Assembly: GCF_000275845.1 (NCBI RefSeq)
Contig: NW_006766884.1
Coordinates: 2,016,652 to 2,080,651 of the forward strand
Direction: 5' to 3'
Source: Dichomitus squalens LYAD-421 SS1
Taxonomy: Eukaryota > Basidiomycota > Agaricomycetes > Polyporales > Polyporaceae
Length of the DNA: 64,000 nucleotides
Part shown: piece by piece, positions 20,895-33,139 of the stretch
Position numbering within the stretch: position 1 is the stretch's first letter
Layout: each line of letters opens with the position of its first letter
Made by a program: the position numbers and the translations under genes
Notes under the pieces: generated by a model
The model's input: the letters and a program-made list of their open reading frames with translations, nothing else
Told to the model about the DNA's origin: nothing
Databases searched by the model: none

Positions 20895-23800
20895 ATGTCT
20901 CATAAAGCGCGCCCATGTCCCTTCTACTCGCAGGGCCGTTGTCTCTTCGCAGACTCGTGCAACTTCATGCACACTGTCAGGATTCGACGACCGGACAGCG
21001 TGCTGGGCTCCGAAGACTCAGACCAGCCGGACTTTCGCCTGCGCATCGACTCCCCCACTCCGGCCAAGACCGTGCGGTTTACGTCGCCGTCTAGGTCACC
21101 CCGCACCACAAGTCTGCTTCTGGCACTGGGAGATGTCATCCAGCTTGAGGAGGAGGAGGAGGGTGACTGGGAGGAAGGGGAATCGGGAGAGCTCGAGTCG
21201 TCATCTGGAGAAGGCTCAGAGGGGCGCACCAGCGGGGACTATTCCCATGCGGGTCCTGTCGCTGCCTCGAGTAGCACAGGAAATTTAGAGCCGAATCCCC
21301 CTGGACTTCATTCCGGTGCGGTCTCGGATAACTCTCTTCGACCTACACCCATACTCGGACTCAGCGAAGACGCAAGGAGGCTGCTTCATTGCATCCCCTC
21401 CCCTCCTCGGGATGCTTCGCCTCATCTCCCGGAAGCTTCCATAACGGACGGCTCAGCAACCCTCGTGGACGGATCCTCGTCGTGGTCGGGGACTCCCAGT
21501 GCAAGTACGGCCATCATTGACGAGGACGTTACCGTTGCACGCTTCCGCCACTCGATGACGTCTCAAGATCCTCTACACTCAAATCGTGAATCAATCAGCT
21601 CGTATCTGCAAGATTCTCCAGGGGGTTCTGCGATCGTTTCGGACTACTTCCCGTCTAGGCGCACTTCCGAGGCCCCGGACTTATACTCGCCGTCAAGGCG
21701 AGCGTCCACCGTATTCGAAGTGCACTCTCCTGCTCCCTCCTGTTCCGGGCCCGCTCCCATCGCGCCGGAGTCTCTACCCCTGCCACTTTCACCCAACTCT
21801 CCTCCCTCAGACATTCCCGACATCCAGCCACCCGCACGCCCAACGTCCACAGTGCCCGAGCTTCGTCGACTCTCCATCCTCTCCCACCGGAGCCGTTTCA
21901 CAGTTTCCTCGCACGACTCCATCTCATCTGGTCTCCTCTCCCCCATCGACCTCACAGGCGCGCGGCGCATCAGTTTCGCGAGCATCCCAGGAGCTCTCGA
22001 ACGTGAAGAGTCATTCGACTCCGGCTACGCGGAGTTCTCGGGGCCAGAACCGATGCGGCGGTCACCTCCACGCAGCCCGCGGCGGCTTTCGACGCTCTCG
22101 ATCTTGTCGTCCCCGTTCGGCTCGCCGTCGGCGCGCATGGCTCAAGCAGGGGCCGGGGCTGGGGTGTCGGGTCTCTTCTCGCCGAGGTTTGGGGCGTTCA
22201 CAAATTCGCTTACACGGGATGCACATGATGGAGAGTCGGGCCACTCTAGGAATGATAGCGTGGACTCGCAGCAATTTACGCGGGAGGACGCGGAGGTCGC
22301 GATCCAGGTGCAGCGCCAGTCCGGGGCGTCGTTCGAAGACATCCCAGCTGATCCAGAGGAGTCGTCCCTGTTCAGCGCACTGAACGCATCCGAGTTTTTG
22401 GGCGCCGAGGATGATTTGCTGCACGCGGGCGAGGCGTCATTCGGGTCGGACGACTCGATGGCGTCGTTGTACGACCAGTACTACACCCCGACAACGCATA
22501 CAAGGTCTGTCCCTGATGGCGAGGGCGAGGGCGAGCAGGAGGCGTCGCCCACGGTGATGTTCAGGTCCTACGCGCCCCACCAATCACCACTGCGGGATGA
22601 ACAGGGTGATGCTTCGCCACTCGACTTCAGCTATCTGCAAGAGACGTCGCCTGCGACCGTTATGGGCTCTCAGGAACCGTCGCCCCAGACTGTCGTTGCT
22701 TCGCAGGAACCCTCTCCGGCGAATGTAACGGTCGTCCCGGATTCACCAGAAGCTGCTGAGGAGCAATCGTTCGCGACCTCAGATTTCTACGAGGAGCTCG
22801 CATACTTGGATCCCGAAGACATCCAGGAAGACATCTCAGTCGCTGCTGACGACTCTCAACAAGCCGGTCCTAGTACCTCCTTTGCTCGTTCTCCGTCCGC
22901 TGCCTCTTCCCTATCAGAGGCGCCTCGCGTGTTCTCTCCTATCACTCGTCCTCCTTCCTCTGCCTCGTCCGTGCAAGTTCCCAACTTCTCACTACCCAAC
23001 AGTGCCCGCAACTCTATCGTTTTTGCCGCTCCCAGTCGAGCCGCTTCACCCGCCGCCTCAGTGCTAGACGAGAGCGCCGCGGAGAGCACGAGTCGACCTG
23101 CTTCTGCGCTCAGCCAGCATAGCGGGGGCTTGCGACGGCTGTCCCTGCAATCTGCTGCGTCGATGCACTCGTCGCAGTCTTCTCAGTCTGCGTCGAGGAA
23201 GGTTCCCTTCGGGTTCCGGACCTCGGTCTCGGACCGTTCGCAGTTGGCCCGTCCCGATAGCCTCCGTTTAAAGCCCCCACCATTGCTGGCAGTCGAGAAC
23301 GTGCAGGAGGATACCCAGTCGCGGGCCACTACGCCTCTCTCGCCGGTCGAGGAGACGCCGTTGACCGGTTCTTCGACTTCGTCAAATCCTAGGAAATTGA
23401 AACCTCTTCGTTTGGTGAGTCGTTAGCTCAGCCTGGTCTCCCTATGAATGTCTGATCATCGCCGTCCGTAGTCCATGATTCTCAGTTCGTCCTCGTCGTC
23501 GCTTGGCTCTGCATATCCTTCATCCAGCATCCCATCACTCACCACGGCTACCACTGCAACAACCGGTGCGCCTCCCATCATCTATCTAACGAGTGTTGCG
23601 CTGACGTTGCTTTAGCTTTCACCCCATCGTCCCCAACTGTATCATCAGATTACTCGTTATCTCATAATACATTGGTGCGTCCTATGTGCTCAGGCGACGT
23701 GCTTGAACCGAATGCCATCAACAGCTTTCATCTCCGCGTTCAAGCACTATACCTTCCCATCTACGCAATACCATCGGATCCTCACAACCTAACTCTCCTT

Positions 23801-25843
23801 TGCATATTAATCCTGCTATCGCTTCTCCGGGTCTGCAACCTGCATCTGCCCCCGCTACCCGCCCCCTCTCCTGGAGCAACCGCTTCTCCCGCAAGTCGTT
23901 GCTTTACCAGCCTTCGCGCCGCTACTCCGCTGTCCTAGAGCAGAGACAAGAAGAACAGTACGCGCGCTCGGAGAGTAGGCTCTCGGAGCCTATCGACTCG
24001 TTCGACGAGCGTCAGGAAGACGAGTATTATGGACATGATGATGCCGATCAAGCCGATGATACTATCCGCCGACCTGTTTCCGCAGAACCATCTGCACGTG
24101 ATCCTTCCATCTTCGCTGTTCAACAGGCCATCCAGCAGCAGAGGCGACAGTCCACATTATCTACCGCACAGTCACATCGAATCTCACTTCTTGTGGAGCC
24201 TGTCCATGCCATTGCGACGCCACGCCCTACCCTGCTCTTTGCTCTCGCAAGTGACAACGTCGAGGAAGTCCGCCGTGTTCTCGAGAGCGGGGAGGCGAAC
24301 ATCAATGATGACGCTGCACCGCAGTCAGCTCTCGCGTTCACCATCGCCAACGACCAGCTGAAGAACAAGATGAAGATGGTTAAGCTGCTCCTTGCGTACG
24401 GTGCCGACACCTCCGTGCTGCGTGATGCAGAGGAAGACGAGCGTGAGGAACGGTCGTCCCGAAGAGGCTCAGGTCGCCTGTCCAGATTGTTGCAGAACGT
24501 GGACCCTGCCACTCGGTGAGTGCATATTGAGGCGCAGCATCACGGATGGCCTTCAACTGAGATGTGGCCTCGCCGTGGTTCGTGTTCGTGATCGCTCAGG
24601 TACTACATTGAGCGCGCGGACTCGCCTCAGACTCGCCGCGCTTCCGCGCTGATTCACAGGTCGTACTTTCGCCCGCTGACGCGGGTCCGATACGAGCTGA
24701 TTGGCCAGGACCGGGTGTTGGAGCAGCTCTTCCGTGTCCTGAGTATGCCGTCAATGGCGCCCATCGTTGTCCTGCTTTGCGGTGAGTATGAGGCCATCGT
24801 GAGTGCTTTGGAGACTCAGCTGAAAGGTCCTGTGCAGGACCAAGTGGCCATGGCAAGAGCCTGCTTGCGCGTAAATGTGAGTCATCCCGCGGCTCGACTT
24901 GAACGATCATTCTCACCGACCTCCCATCCGCCGCGTGCAGTCGGGTCTCTGTTGGGCGTGCCCACGCACACAGTCAACATGACCACTCTACGGGACACTA
25001 ACGACATATGGAAGAGCCATTCCATTGCTCCTCATGAAGTATGTAATATACTTAGCAGAGCGTTCACGCCGTTGCTCACCTAAGAAATATCTAGGAACCC
25101 TCGGACAAATCTCTCAAGGACTTTTTGATCGAGAATGAGGGAAAGCGTTGTGTTGTCGTGCTCGATGCAAGTGTTTGAATCCCGATTGACAGTCACCGTA
25201 CATGACTAGAGCTGTCTCGTTATACAGGAAATCGAGAAGACGCAGGACGAGAAGATACTGTCGTCGTTACTGATGCCATGGGAGTACGGTAAGTGAAGAG
25301 GTCACAGCATTCATATTCCATGTCTCTCGCTCATATGTATGGCTCCTTGCAGGCCGCTGCTCCTTTGAGGCTGGGTACCGCCACGTTGATGTATCAAAGG
25401 TGATCTGGCTCGGCACATCCAACATCGGTCACAATCTCGTGTTTGAGCATCAAGATCAGCGCCCCTCGCCAGGAACACAACTTTCTCGCGAGGAGTATGT
25501 CGACCTCATGGGCCTGCTCCGCCCACGGGTTTCGGAACGGCTTGGAGTATGTAACTTTCCTCAGCGCGGCTGAGAATAGTGACTGCAGTGGCTGACGTTA
25601 CTCTTACAGCCATCCTTGCTTTCTCGCGTCACCGCCGTTTTGCCCTTCGTCGCGTTTACAACTGATGAAAAGATGGCGCTAGCCGCCGAGGCTCTGCACT
25701 CCTTGGTTGGGGAGACGGTGACTGATATGCCGCCTGCGACACGGGACCTCATTGTGCGGACCTCGCTGAACTCATACATCCCATCTGAGGGTGCAAGGTC
25801 GCTGTACCGCGCGGTTTCGACTCTGTTGTTGGACACGATCTAA
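20895..25843 (+). CDS. CCCH zinc finger - ankyrin - ClpB-type AAA+ ATPase fusion, 1,447 aa
   Basis: Eleven exons join in phase: 20895..23414, 23472..23565, 23616..23674, 23725..24515, 24600..24781, 24838..24876, 24941..25038, 25095..25166, 25228..25288, 25353..25546, 25610..25843. Residues 8-26 are a CCCH finger (CPFYSQGRCLFADSCNFMH, CX7CX5CX3H), an RNA-binding fold. About 1,000 Ser/Pro-rich disordered residues follow. Near 1060-1120 lies an ankyrin-like pair (TLLFALASDNVEEVRRVL). The end is a AAA+ domain: Walker A GPSGHGKSLLA, Walker B VVVLDEIEK, sensor 1 LGTSN, arginine finger in LLSRV and sensor 2 GAR. Ankyrin plus one AAA+ resembles animal CLPB/Skd3, a disaggregase. No in-frame Met precedes the ankyrin part in its exon, so one polypeptide is the simplest reading. 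Confidence 0.8.
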
Positions 25844-26451
25844 CAGAACATAGGCTATTCGATCTCTTTGGCTGGAACACACAGGCTCTCGAAGCAAGCG
25901 ATGCTTGAACCTTTCAATGACCTTCGCACACATCAATACCTCGGTCATTCCACGGTCATTCCACCCTGCTCCCGCACATGTTTTCCAAAGACTGTCGATG
26001 ACCGCGAGCGTAATGCCACTTATGTGTACTCGAGTAAAATATGCGGCTTGACTTACTTACAGGCTGAAGGGGAACACCAGGTAGCTCATTGCGTTATGAT
26101 GTAGGTATGCAGTGGTATCACGATGTACCTACTTGCAGCAGTTAGTCGACATGGCAACGCCACCAGGCGGTGGGACACTCACCGTTCCAGATATATATCA
26201 GGGTTTGATGGATGTACTCTGCGGTGGCAAAGGGGCTCATATCAGCGCGACGGTACCTGAAACTTGCGACTGGGATGATTGGATGCCCTGTCCCGGTCGC
26301 CCGACGTTGATGGGCGCGGACAGCCTCGAGCAGGATATGATGGCAGCGATGTCACATATACTCCTTTGTTCTCTTCCTCAACGTCTTTGCTTTCCTGTCC
26401 TGTCCTTTCCCTTTCCCTCCCTTTCGTCTCGTTCCTTTTCTGCTTGTATTA
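25844..26451. other. Spacer before the SH3 gene
   Basis: A 137-codon plus frame from 26112 has a plausible first half (VPDIYQGLMDVLCGGKG) but then runs into the pyrimidine-rich leader of the SH3 gene. I cannot join it to that gene and leave it unassigned. A CT-rich tract (26370..26440) marks the SH3 promoter or leader. Confidence 0.4.
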
Positions 26452-27458
26452 ATGGCCGTTATTGCTTCTACTCATGCCCGCGCATTCCAGCGCAAGGACT
26501 TCCAGGCACACAATGTCGTCCGTAGCATTCTTCCCCGAGCTACTACCACAGAAAACGGACAGCCAGTCGTCAACCCTCTCCCCGTCTCTGTTCGGGTGTT
26601 GACGGCCTTTTTTGTGATCCTGGGAGTGTTGCTCTTGGGTGAGTCGTAGTTCAAAGTACCAGATATGCACCAGAACCAAACAATGCATGGATTGAACTAG
26701 GCATCGCTACATGGCGAATTGTCGTCTGGAAGCGTCGCAAGGCTATGACCGCCTCCCAGAAGTTCCGCAAAGATAGCTTCATCCCTAGCGAGAAGATCAG
26801 ACCGATCGCGGAGGGAAAGCCGATGGAGAAGCAGGAGGTTCTCGTCATCCTCCCTATGGAACCGCCCGCGACAGTGCAGCATTCCGCTAAGTGGGTGCCT
26901 CAAATTCCGAAGGGCCATGATGGCTCGGCCGTCGTCGATGTCAAGGTATCGATGGGTGAGGCCGCCAGGTCCCCACCCCCGACCTACACGGCTTACAAGT
27001 CCCCCGCGAGCACTCCGTCTACATCGCCTCGGCCGCCCGCATTGAACCTCCCCATCCTCACAGTGACGCATGAAGACAACAGCAACATGCTCTCCGTCCC
27101 CGCAGTCGCATCCCCCGTCCCGAGCCCCCGCCGCACGTCTTCGTTCCTGAAGGAGGCACCCGCTGAGAACAACCTCAAGCCGAAGCCGTCGATCAAGGGC
27201 CAGAAGCTCCCGCGCAAGATGCTCGTCGAGCACACCTTTATCCCGTCCCTCGCAGACGAGCTCTCGGTCAAAGTGGGCGAGGTCCTCACCATGCTCGAGG
27301 AGTACGAGGACGAGTGGTGCCTTGTCGAGCGCCTCGGCTCCCGCTCCGGTGAACGCGGCGTTGTGCCGCGCTTCTGCCTGAAGGAGCGCCCTCGGGGCCA
27401 TAAGCGTGGCCAATCCTCTACCTCCGTCCGGAGCGGTGCGAGTTCCAAGACGCAGTGA
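26452..27458 (+). CDS. Single-pass membrane protein with cytosolic SH3 domain, 314 aa
   Basis: Two exons (26452..26638 and 26701..27458) join in phase 1. A short N-terminal region is followed by one transmembrane helix (VRVLTAFFVILGVLLLGIAT) and a basic stop-transfer stretch (WKRRKAM). A Ser/Pro-rich linker leads to a C-terminal SH3 domain (MLVEHTFIPSLADELSVKVG, then ALYDY-like spacing with DEWCLVERLG and GVVPRFCL). This is the layout of fungal membrane SH3 proteins that link the cell cortex to actin or signalling partners, such as Fus1-like proteins. That function is inferred from architecture only; the N-terminus shows no Sho1-type four-helix region. Confidence 0.83.
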
Positions 27459-29519
27459 GCGTGTAGACCGTCCGCTCTAGCATGATCACGACTTTGTCAC
27501 GACATTGCTTCGACGATCCGCGTAGCCACTACTCTCTTGGGCCGCACTGATTACCCCCTCCCTACGCACGCTAACCTCGACCACTCCCCGAGAGCACGGG
27601 AACTTCACCACCTCCAACCCCACCCACATCGCCCCGGAGTGCGCAGACTCCTCACGACAATCGCTTACCGTAGTCATTCTTAACTTTGAGGTATTTATTA
27701 CTTAATCTTGGCATATCAGTACGTCTGTTTCACTTCTTTGCCTCTACACTATTCTCACCTCTTGCCCTTCCACAAAACGCAGTTTGCGTCCAAAGCCCCT
27801 TTCGGCCCATTGCGACTTATCTCGCCTTTGCGTCCGCTGTCCGCGGCTAGTACTATTTATCGATCTGCCACTGGCACGTACAGGTCGTCTGGAACCCCGC
27901 ATTGCATACCCGTTTGCGACGCAGGTGCGCGCACGGCTGGCTGTTTCGCAGTGCACTTTACGTTCCCGTCCTGCCAGTCAGATCCGTTTCGCGCTATCTC
28001 CTGTAACCCCGCAGTCCACCGAGTGTCAATACATAGTATTAAAGAACCCGATCTCCCATCCGTGTCCTTCGCTGGATTCAGAGTTCAGAGCAGAAAATCG
28101 CACACGATTTCCATATACCTCTAGGATAGCAAGGATCACACTGTACCGCGGCACCGAGCAGAGGTCAATACTTCTGGACCTAGCCACGGGTCGGCTACAT
28201 CATGCACACATCATAACGTCGAGGCTAGCTTGTGAGGCTCCGAGCCGACCCCGAATCGAGTTTAACGTCGATAAGCTCTTGTCACTGGCCTTTCACTGTG
28301 GACCCTTCTAGTAACTCGGAAACCGAAGAGTCTCAGGAATGTTTCGCCGCAAAACATGGGGGCATCTAGCGTCCGCGGCGTGATCGCAAATCCCCCAGTG
28401 GCTTAGGACACCGACGTCACACCGTACCCGACCCCCGAACAAGGATCTGCACAGTCGCGGGGATAGATGGTTAAATGGCGGATGCCTGGAGAGTGCTTGT
28501 TCAGTGTCACGGTCGTATGCTGGGCAGGCTGTGTAAGCCTTAAGCAGAGGGAGGCCGAGCAGGGTAGATGCCGCCGCAGAGAAGCTCTTCCTCGTTATTG
28601 TTTTGCCCTCCGGGAGAGGCGAGTAAACCCGGCATCTATACATCTCCGGCTACTCTGGCCACTCAAGCGACGCGGGAGAAGCTCGCACCCTGAGCTACCA
28701 TCGTCTTCACTGCTCGTGCACCTCGGCGCCGCACCTCGGACAACTATACTCCACGCAGTGCAGGCAATTTAGCTACATCTCAATGTGCGAGAGCGTCGGG
28801 CAGCTTGATATGTCCGTCGAGTCGTGGCAGGATCTCTTCGAAGCTCCTGGGCAGCTTATGGAAGAATTTGGGCTCAGTGATCTCCCAAGGCTTCTGAGGG
28901 CCAACACCACTGGGTCGGATGATACCGAGAATGAAGTCAAGATCTGTGATACATACCCATTAAGACTGGAAGACGTGTGCGGTCCCACCGTTGCGATCGG
29001 GCACTCATAGCATCAAGCCCTGCATCTTGCGATTGCGGTCTTTACAGGGTCGAAAGATGACGTGCACATGGAGCTGTCAGGGAGAATTTCAGCATGTATA
29101 TGCAGTCGCAACTACCATAAACAACGTACCATCTGCCGACCTGGTTTGATGTACGGGCATGACATTGCGCTTTTAGCTGTTCTTCGGGATAGACTGTGTT
29201 TCCCAATACCCATGGTCGGCCGACACCAGCAGTTATGGACAAGCAGAAGAAGGTATGCTATTAGAAACGAGCGTAGAGGCACATCGGCAATACGAGACAA
29301 CACAGAGTATAGAGGCACTATATGAGGCAACCAAAGTCAACATCCAAAGGGCGCAAACGAGTATGGGTGGGAGAGGATAGATCAACAACGAGCGTTCGGC
29401 GGCAACAGTAACGGCAACACAGTCAGAATGAGCGAAGGGAATTCCAACTGTGGGGGTATCACTTCCGCACGTAAGCATGCGGCAGCCGGAGCTTAGGATA
29501 TGCAGGGAATTGCACGCGT
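27459..29519. other. 2-kb region without a supported gene
   Basis: The right half contains a 75-codon plus frame (28783..29010) with coding-like acidic composition (SWQDLFEAPGQLMEEFGL) but no start context, neighbours in phase or recognised domain; it may be a gene fragment. The remainder shows no ORF, RNA gene or repeat I can support. It separates the SH3 gene from the septin 3' end. Confidence 0.4.
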
Positions 29520-30806
29520 TTACTGCGCCGCGGCCGACGGGCGGGCGTTGGTCTGCTCCTTGAGCGCGAGCAGCTGTTTTGATCGGAAAGCCTCGTAGTG
29601 GATCTGTGCCGTCGTCTCGATGAGGTCCTGGAGGTGCGTCCTGTCCAATCGCGTACATGCTTACGCTTAGCACAGAATATAGAGATACAGAATTATGGGG
29701 AAGACCGTACCTAGTGAGGAAGTTGCGGAGGTAGACGAACTCGGAGTGCCTCTCGTCCTCGACGTTGACCACACCCCAGCGGTTCTTGCGGCCGCGAACG
29801 GGCTTGCCGTCAACAATGACAGTGCGCTCTGAACCGACGATAGCGAAGGGGATCATGCTCTGTAGCCGCGTCGTGAGTACTGGTATGGAAGTGGAAGGGA
29901 ATGGAAGACGCACCCTGATGCTCTCGTTGAGCTGAATCTCCTCCTCGTCATTCTCCTCCGTGTCAAATGGATAGAGACGGATGTTATGGTATACGAGCTC
30001 TTCCCGGATCTTTTGCTTGAACGCATCCCGCTCCTCGAGCGTCAAGCTGTCGGACTTGGCAATGATAGGCACAACGTTGACGACCTCGGACAGCTTCTTC
30101 ATAACGATGACGTCGATAGGCCGGAGAGAGTGGCCGGTAGGGTTGATGAAGAAGAGCGCACAGTGAATGCGTGTGTCCTGGATGTGGCGGTCGCGCTGCG
30201 CGGTGAGCTCCTTGCGGAGGTACGCGCTGTGCTGGTCCTTAATGTACTTCACGATCGGGTCCCAGCTGCGAACACAAGCGGAAGCAGAGGGGACACGTCA
30301 AACCAACGTTTCCACGTGTACAGAAGGAGGGAGGGTCTGGGGGGAAGGTGGACGTACCAGTTTTCGTTGTTCACGTTGTCGCCGTAGCCAGGGGTGTCAA
30401 CGATGTTCAGACGCAGTCGCACGCCGTTCTCAACAATGACTAGAGGAGTATTGAGCCACTTCTAGACTATACAAGGTGTGAAGGTACGAACCATGAGAGA
30501 CGGGATGGATCTCCGTCGTCTGCCTGACGGGCTCATCCGCCTCGAGACGACCCTTCGAGTCGATGAGGTGGGACGCGAAGATGGTGTTGATGAGCGTCGA
30601 CTTTCCGAGACCAGTCTGACCTATTGCAGGTACCACCACTGTCAATCAAGCAAACCACAGACAATAGCAACGGGCGCTGAGGCATGCATACCAACGACGA
30701 TGATGTTGAACTGGAAGCCGCGCTTCAAGAGCTTGTGCTCAATCTGCTGGGTGATGGTGTCAAAACCAACGTAGGAGTTGGCGCGGATCTCTTCAGCGGT
30801 GGCCAT
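29520..30806 (-). CDS. CDC10: Septin, Cdc10 group, 315 aa
   Basis: Six exons on the minus strand join in phase: 30692..30806, 30492..30620, 30358..30439, 30265 down to 29914, 29711..29859 and 29520..29640. A polybasic segment (HKLLKRGF) precedes the GTPase domain: G1 GQTGLGKST, G3 DTPGYGD, G4 AKSD. The septin unique element (GRKNRWGVVNVED) follows. The protein ends about 25 residues after the conserved ETTAQIHYEAFRSKQL, without the long C-terminal coiled coil, which is typical of Cdc10. Septins of this group sit at the centre of the hetero-octamer that forms filaments at septa and branch sites. Length agrees with the family. Confidence 0.95.
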
Positions 30807-31372
30807 ATCGAAAGCACGAGGAGCGGGAGAAGGAAACGGGAGGAGAGGACGACGAGGAATGAGCGACGGGGAGGGCAGTCGGTGGACGTGGACGACAACA
30901 GAGACCGCTGTCAACGCGCGGAAACGCCCAAATTTCCTATACCCCCTGGGTAAGCTGGCATAGTCTGGGAAGTGAGTGCTTCTATGCACCGCTTCAACTC
31001 CGATTACTCAAATTATCGAGAGGGTAAGAAAGGGGTCTTATCATGCCCAGTTATGTAAAGGGGTTCTAGCGGCCGAATGATCAATGGAGGTACAGACCCG
31101 CTTGCTGCCAGCGGCCACATCGTGAGACTCGTGTTTGAGATCGGTCGTTGGAATGATGAGATTTTCAGCAGCTATACAGGGCCTAACTATGCTCCTATCT
31201 GGGGTATCCCTTCAACCGCCACGCTGTCAGGTCGAGAGGACAGAGGCCAGCAAGCCGCCCTGCGAGCTATCCTGGTGAGCCCACAGTTCTCAGCTTCTCG
31301 AGCTATCTCATCGGCCAAGCTTATGCACTGTGTACTGAATTGGTTGGGCTACTACAGACACGCAGCCCAGTC
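30807..31372. other. Divergent promoter region, septin and F-box-like gene
   Basis: 566 bp separate the two start codons. An open plus frame from 31077 runs into the F-box-like gene in another frame and is not supported. No TATA box is clear. Confidence 0.4.
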
Positions 31373-32545
31373 ATGCCTCCCTATCTACCGCAGGAGCTCA
31401 TCGACGAGGCCATCGACTACCTCTGGAACGATGTCAAGGCCCTCACAGCGTGCGCACTCGCCTCCCAGTCATGTCTGCCCTCCGCACGGACGCACCTTTT
31501 CCACGACCAAACGCTGCTCGGCGCGAAGTCCTGCTCGCGCTTCGAAGCCTTCTTAGAGTCCTCGCCCGACGTTACTCGCTACATCCGGACGCTCTCTATC
31601 AGCGAGCCCACCAGCTCTGCGTACGCTCAGGAGTGGGTCAACCGCGTGCCCATCCTCGTGGCCAGGCTCCAGCGGCTCGCGACGCTTGAACTCGTCGGGC
31701 TCCACTACGTATCGCTCCAGCGATGCTCGAAGCAGACCCTCGCCGCGTTCGGCAAGCTCGAGAAGCTCGTCTTCGCAGACGTGTACTTCGACCACTTCCT
31801 TGACCTCAACACCCTCCTCGCCTCCTCCCACAATGTCACAAACGCCCTCTTCTACCGTGTCGGGTGGGGGAACCCCTCTCCCGCTTACGAAGAGTTTCCG
31901 AGCCCAGTTCCCCTCCGCTTGAAGCGGCTCGTTGTGGACTCGTGGGCGTCGTCCGTGATATTGCGACAGTGGTTGCTGCCCTGCGCTGAACTAGCCGGCG
32001 AAGTCAACCTGCGGACACTCATGGTCCGTTGGCGTGAGCGCGATTCGATGGACGTTCTCAACTCGCTTTTCCGCGTGTGCGGCTCCGCGCTAGAGCACCT
32101 CTACGTGGAGCTCCCAACCATGAAAGAGGGTTCGTATCTCTTCTAATCTACGAATTCACGGCGCTGATTCTCCGCCCTATTGTTAGATTCACAGGAAGTC
32201 CCGAGCCTGTATCACAACACGCGCCTGCGCATACTTGAGATCGACGGGCTAGTGCTCCCCGGATGCGTCCAGTGGACGTCGGCGCTGCTGCAGGAGTTAC
32301 GCTCGACGCAGCTTGAGACGCTCGCGATCTCGCTCCTCGTCCTCCGCAATGACGTCTTGGCCGCGTTCGAGTGGGGCAAGCTCGACGCGGTCTTGGCACA
32401 GTCGGAATTCAAGGACGTCGCCCTCGTGATCAACGTTAACCGCGCGCTGCACCCGCATAACGATCCTGATGCACTGCGGTCAGCCGTTAGAGGTTATTTG
32501 CCCTTGGCTGTTAGGCGAGGGAAGTTGACTATTAGGTGCTCTTGA
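31373..32545 (+). CDS. F-box-like leucine-rich protein A, 371 aa
   Basis: Two exons, 31373..32129 and 32187..32545, join in phase 1 through GTTCGT...TTAG. The first 45 residues are a degenerate F-box of the agaricomycete type: LPQELIDEAIDYLWNDVKAL followed by TACALASQSCLPSARTHLF. Leucine-rich strands (LATLELVGLHY, LEKLVFADVYF, LRTLMVRW, LRILEIDGL) make up the rest. It is clearly related to the gene at 48033..49235 (LPPELCDQTIDHLWDDLESL), sharing length, order and strand spacing. An SCF adaptor role is inferred; the substrate is unknown. Confidence 0.83.
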
Positions 32546-33139
32546 TGCCCATACCTACCACACTTCGCTGAAATCTCTGCGAGTGTCAACATCTATACCC
32601 TCTAGCTGTATCTAATCGGTGTATTTAGGGCCTTTATTTGGGTAGAACAGAGGGGGGAGCTAGCTCTTCGTGCTCTCTAGAATCATTTTACGTGCTCGTC
32701 GTTACATTGGCATACTCACGATGTGGTTTGCCACTGCGATGTCCTGCTCATGTGACATTGCAACAGAAGTCCAAGGGGACTGAGGACAAATTATTATCAG
32801 CCTAAATGTTCTAGCAAGGCTTGGCACTGCTTCTTATGAGCCGCCTTGTCTTGACCTGCACATTATGACAGCCCCATTTTCCCGCTGTGAACCGATGCCC
32901 AAGAGCACGACGAGCTGCGCGCAGCCGACGACTGGGACGACGATGTCTTAGGCGCCGTTCGAACCGGACCGGTCAGCGATGAAGCTCGATGAAGCTTAAG
33001 TTGGAAGCGCCCAAGTTGCATGGAAACTCGGTGCCCCGTTCCGGGCAGCCCAACGCAATGCCCTTGCGCCTGCTGCCATCCGCCACACCCTACCCTCAAT
33101 CACCTTTGAAACGCTACCGAACGCTCACGCTCAACTACA
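32546..33139. other. Intergenic before the F-box/WD40 gene
   Basis: No ORF with coding character. It should hold the 3' end of the F-box-like gene and the promoter of the WD40 gene. Confidence 0.4.
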
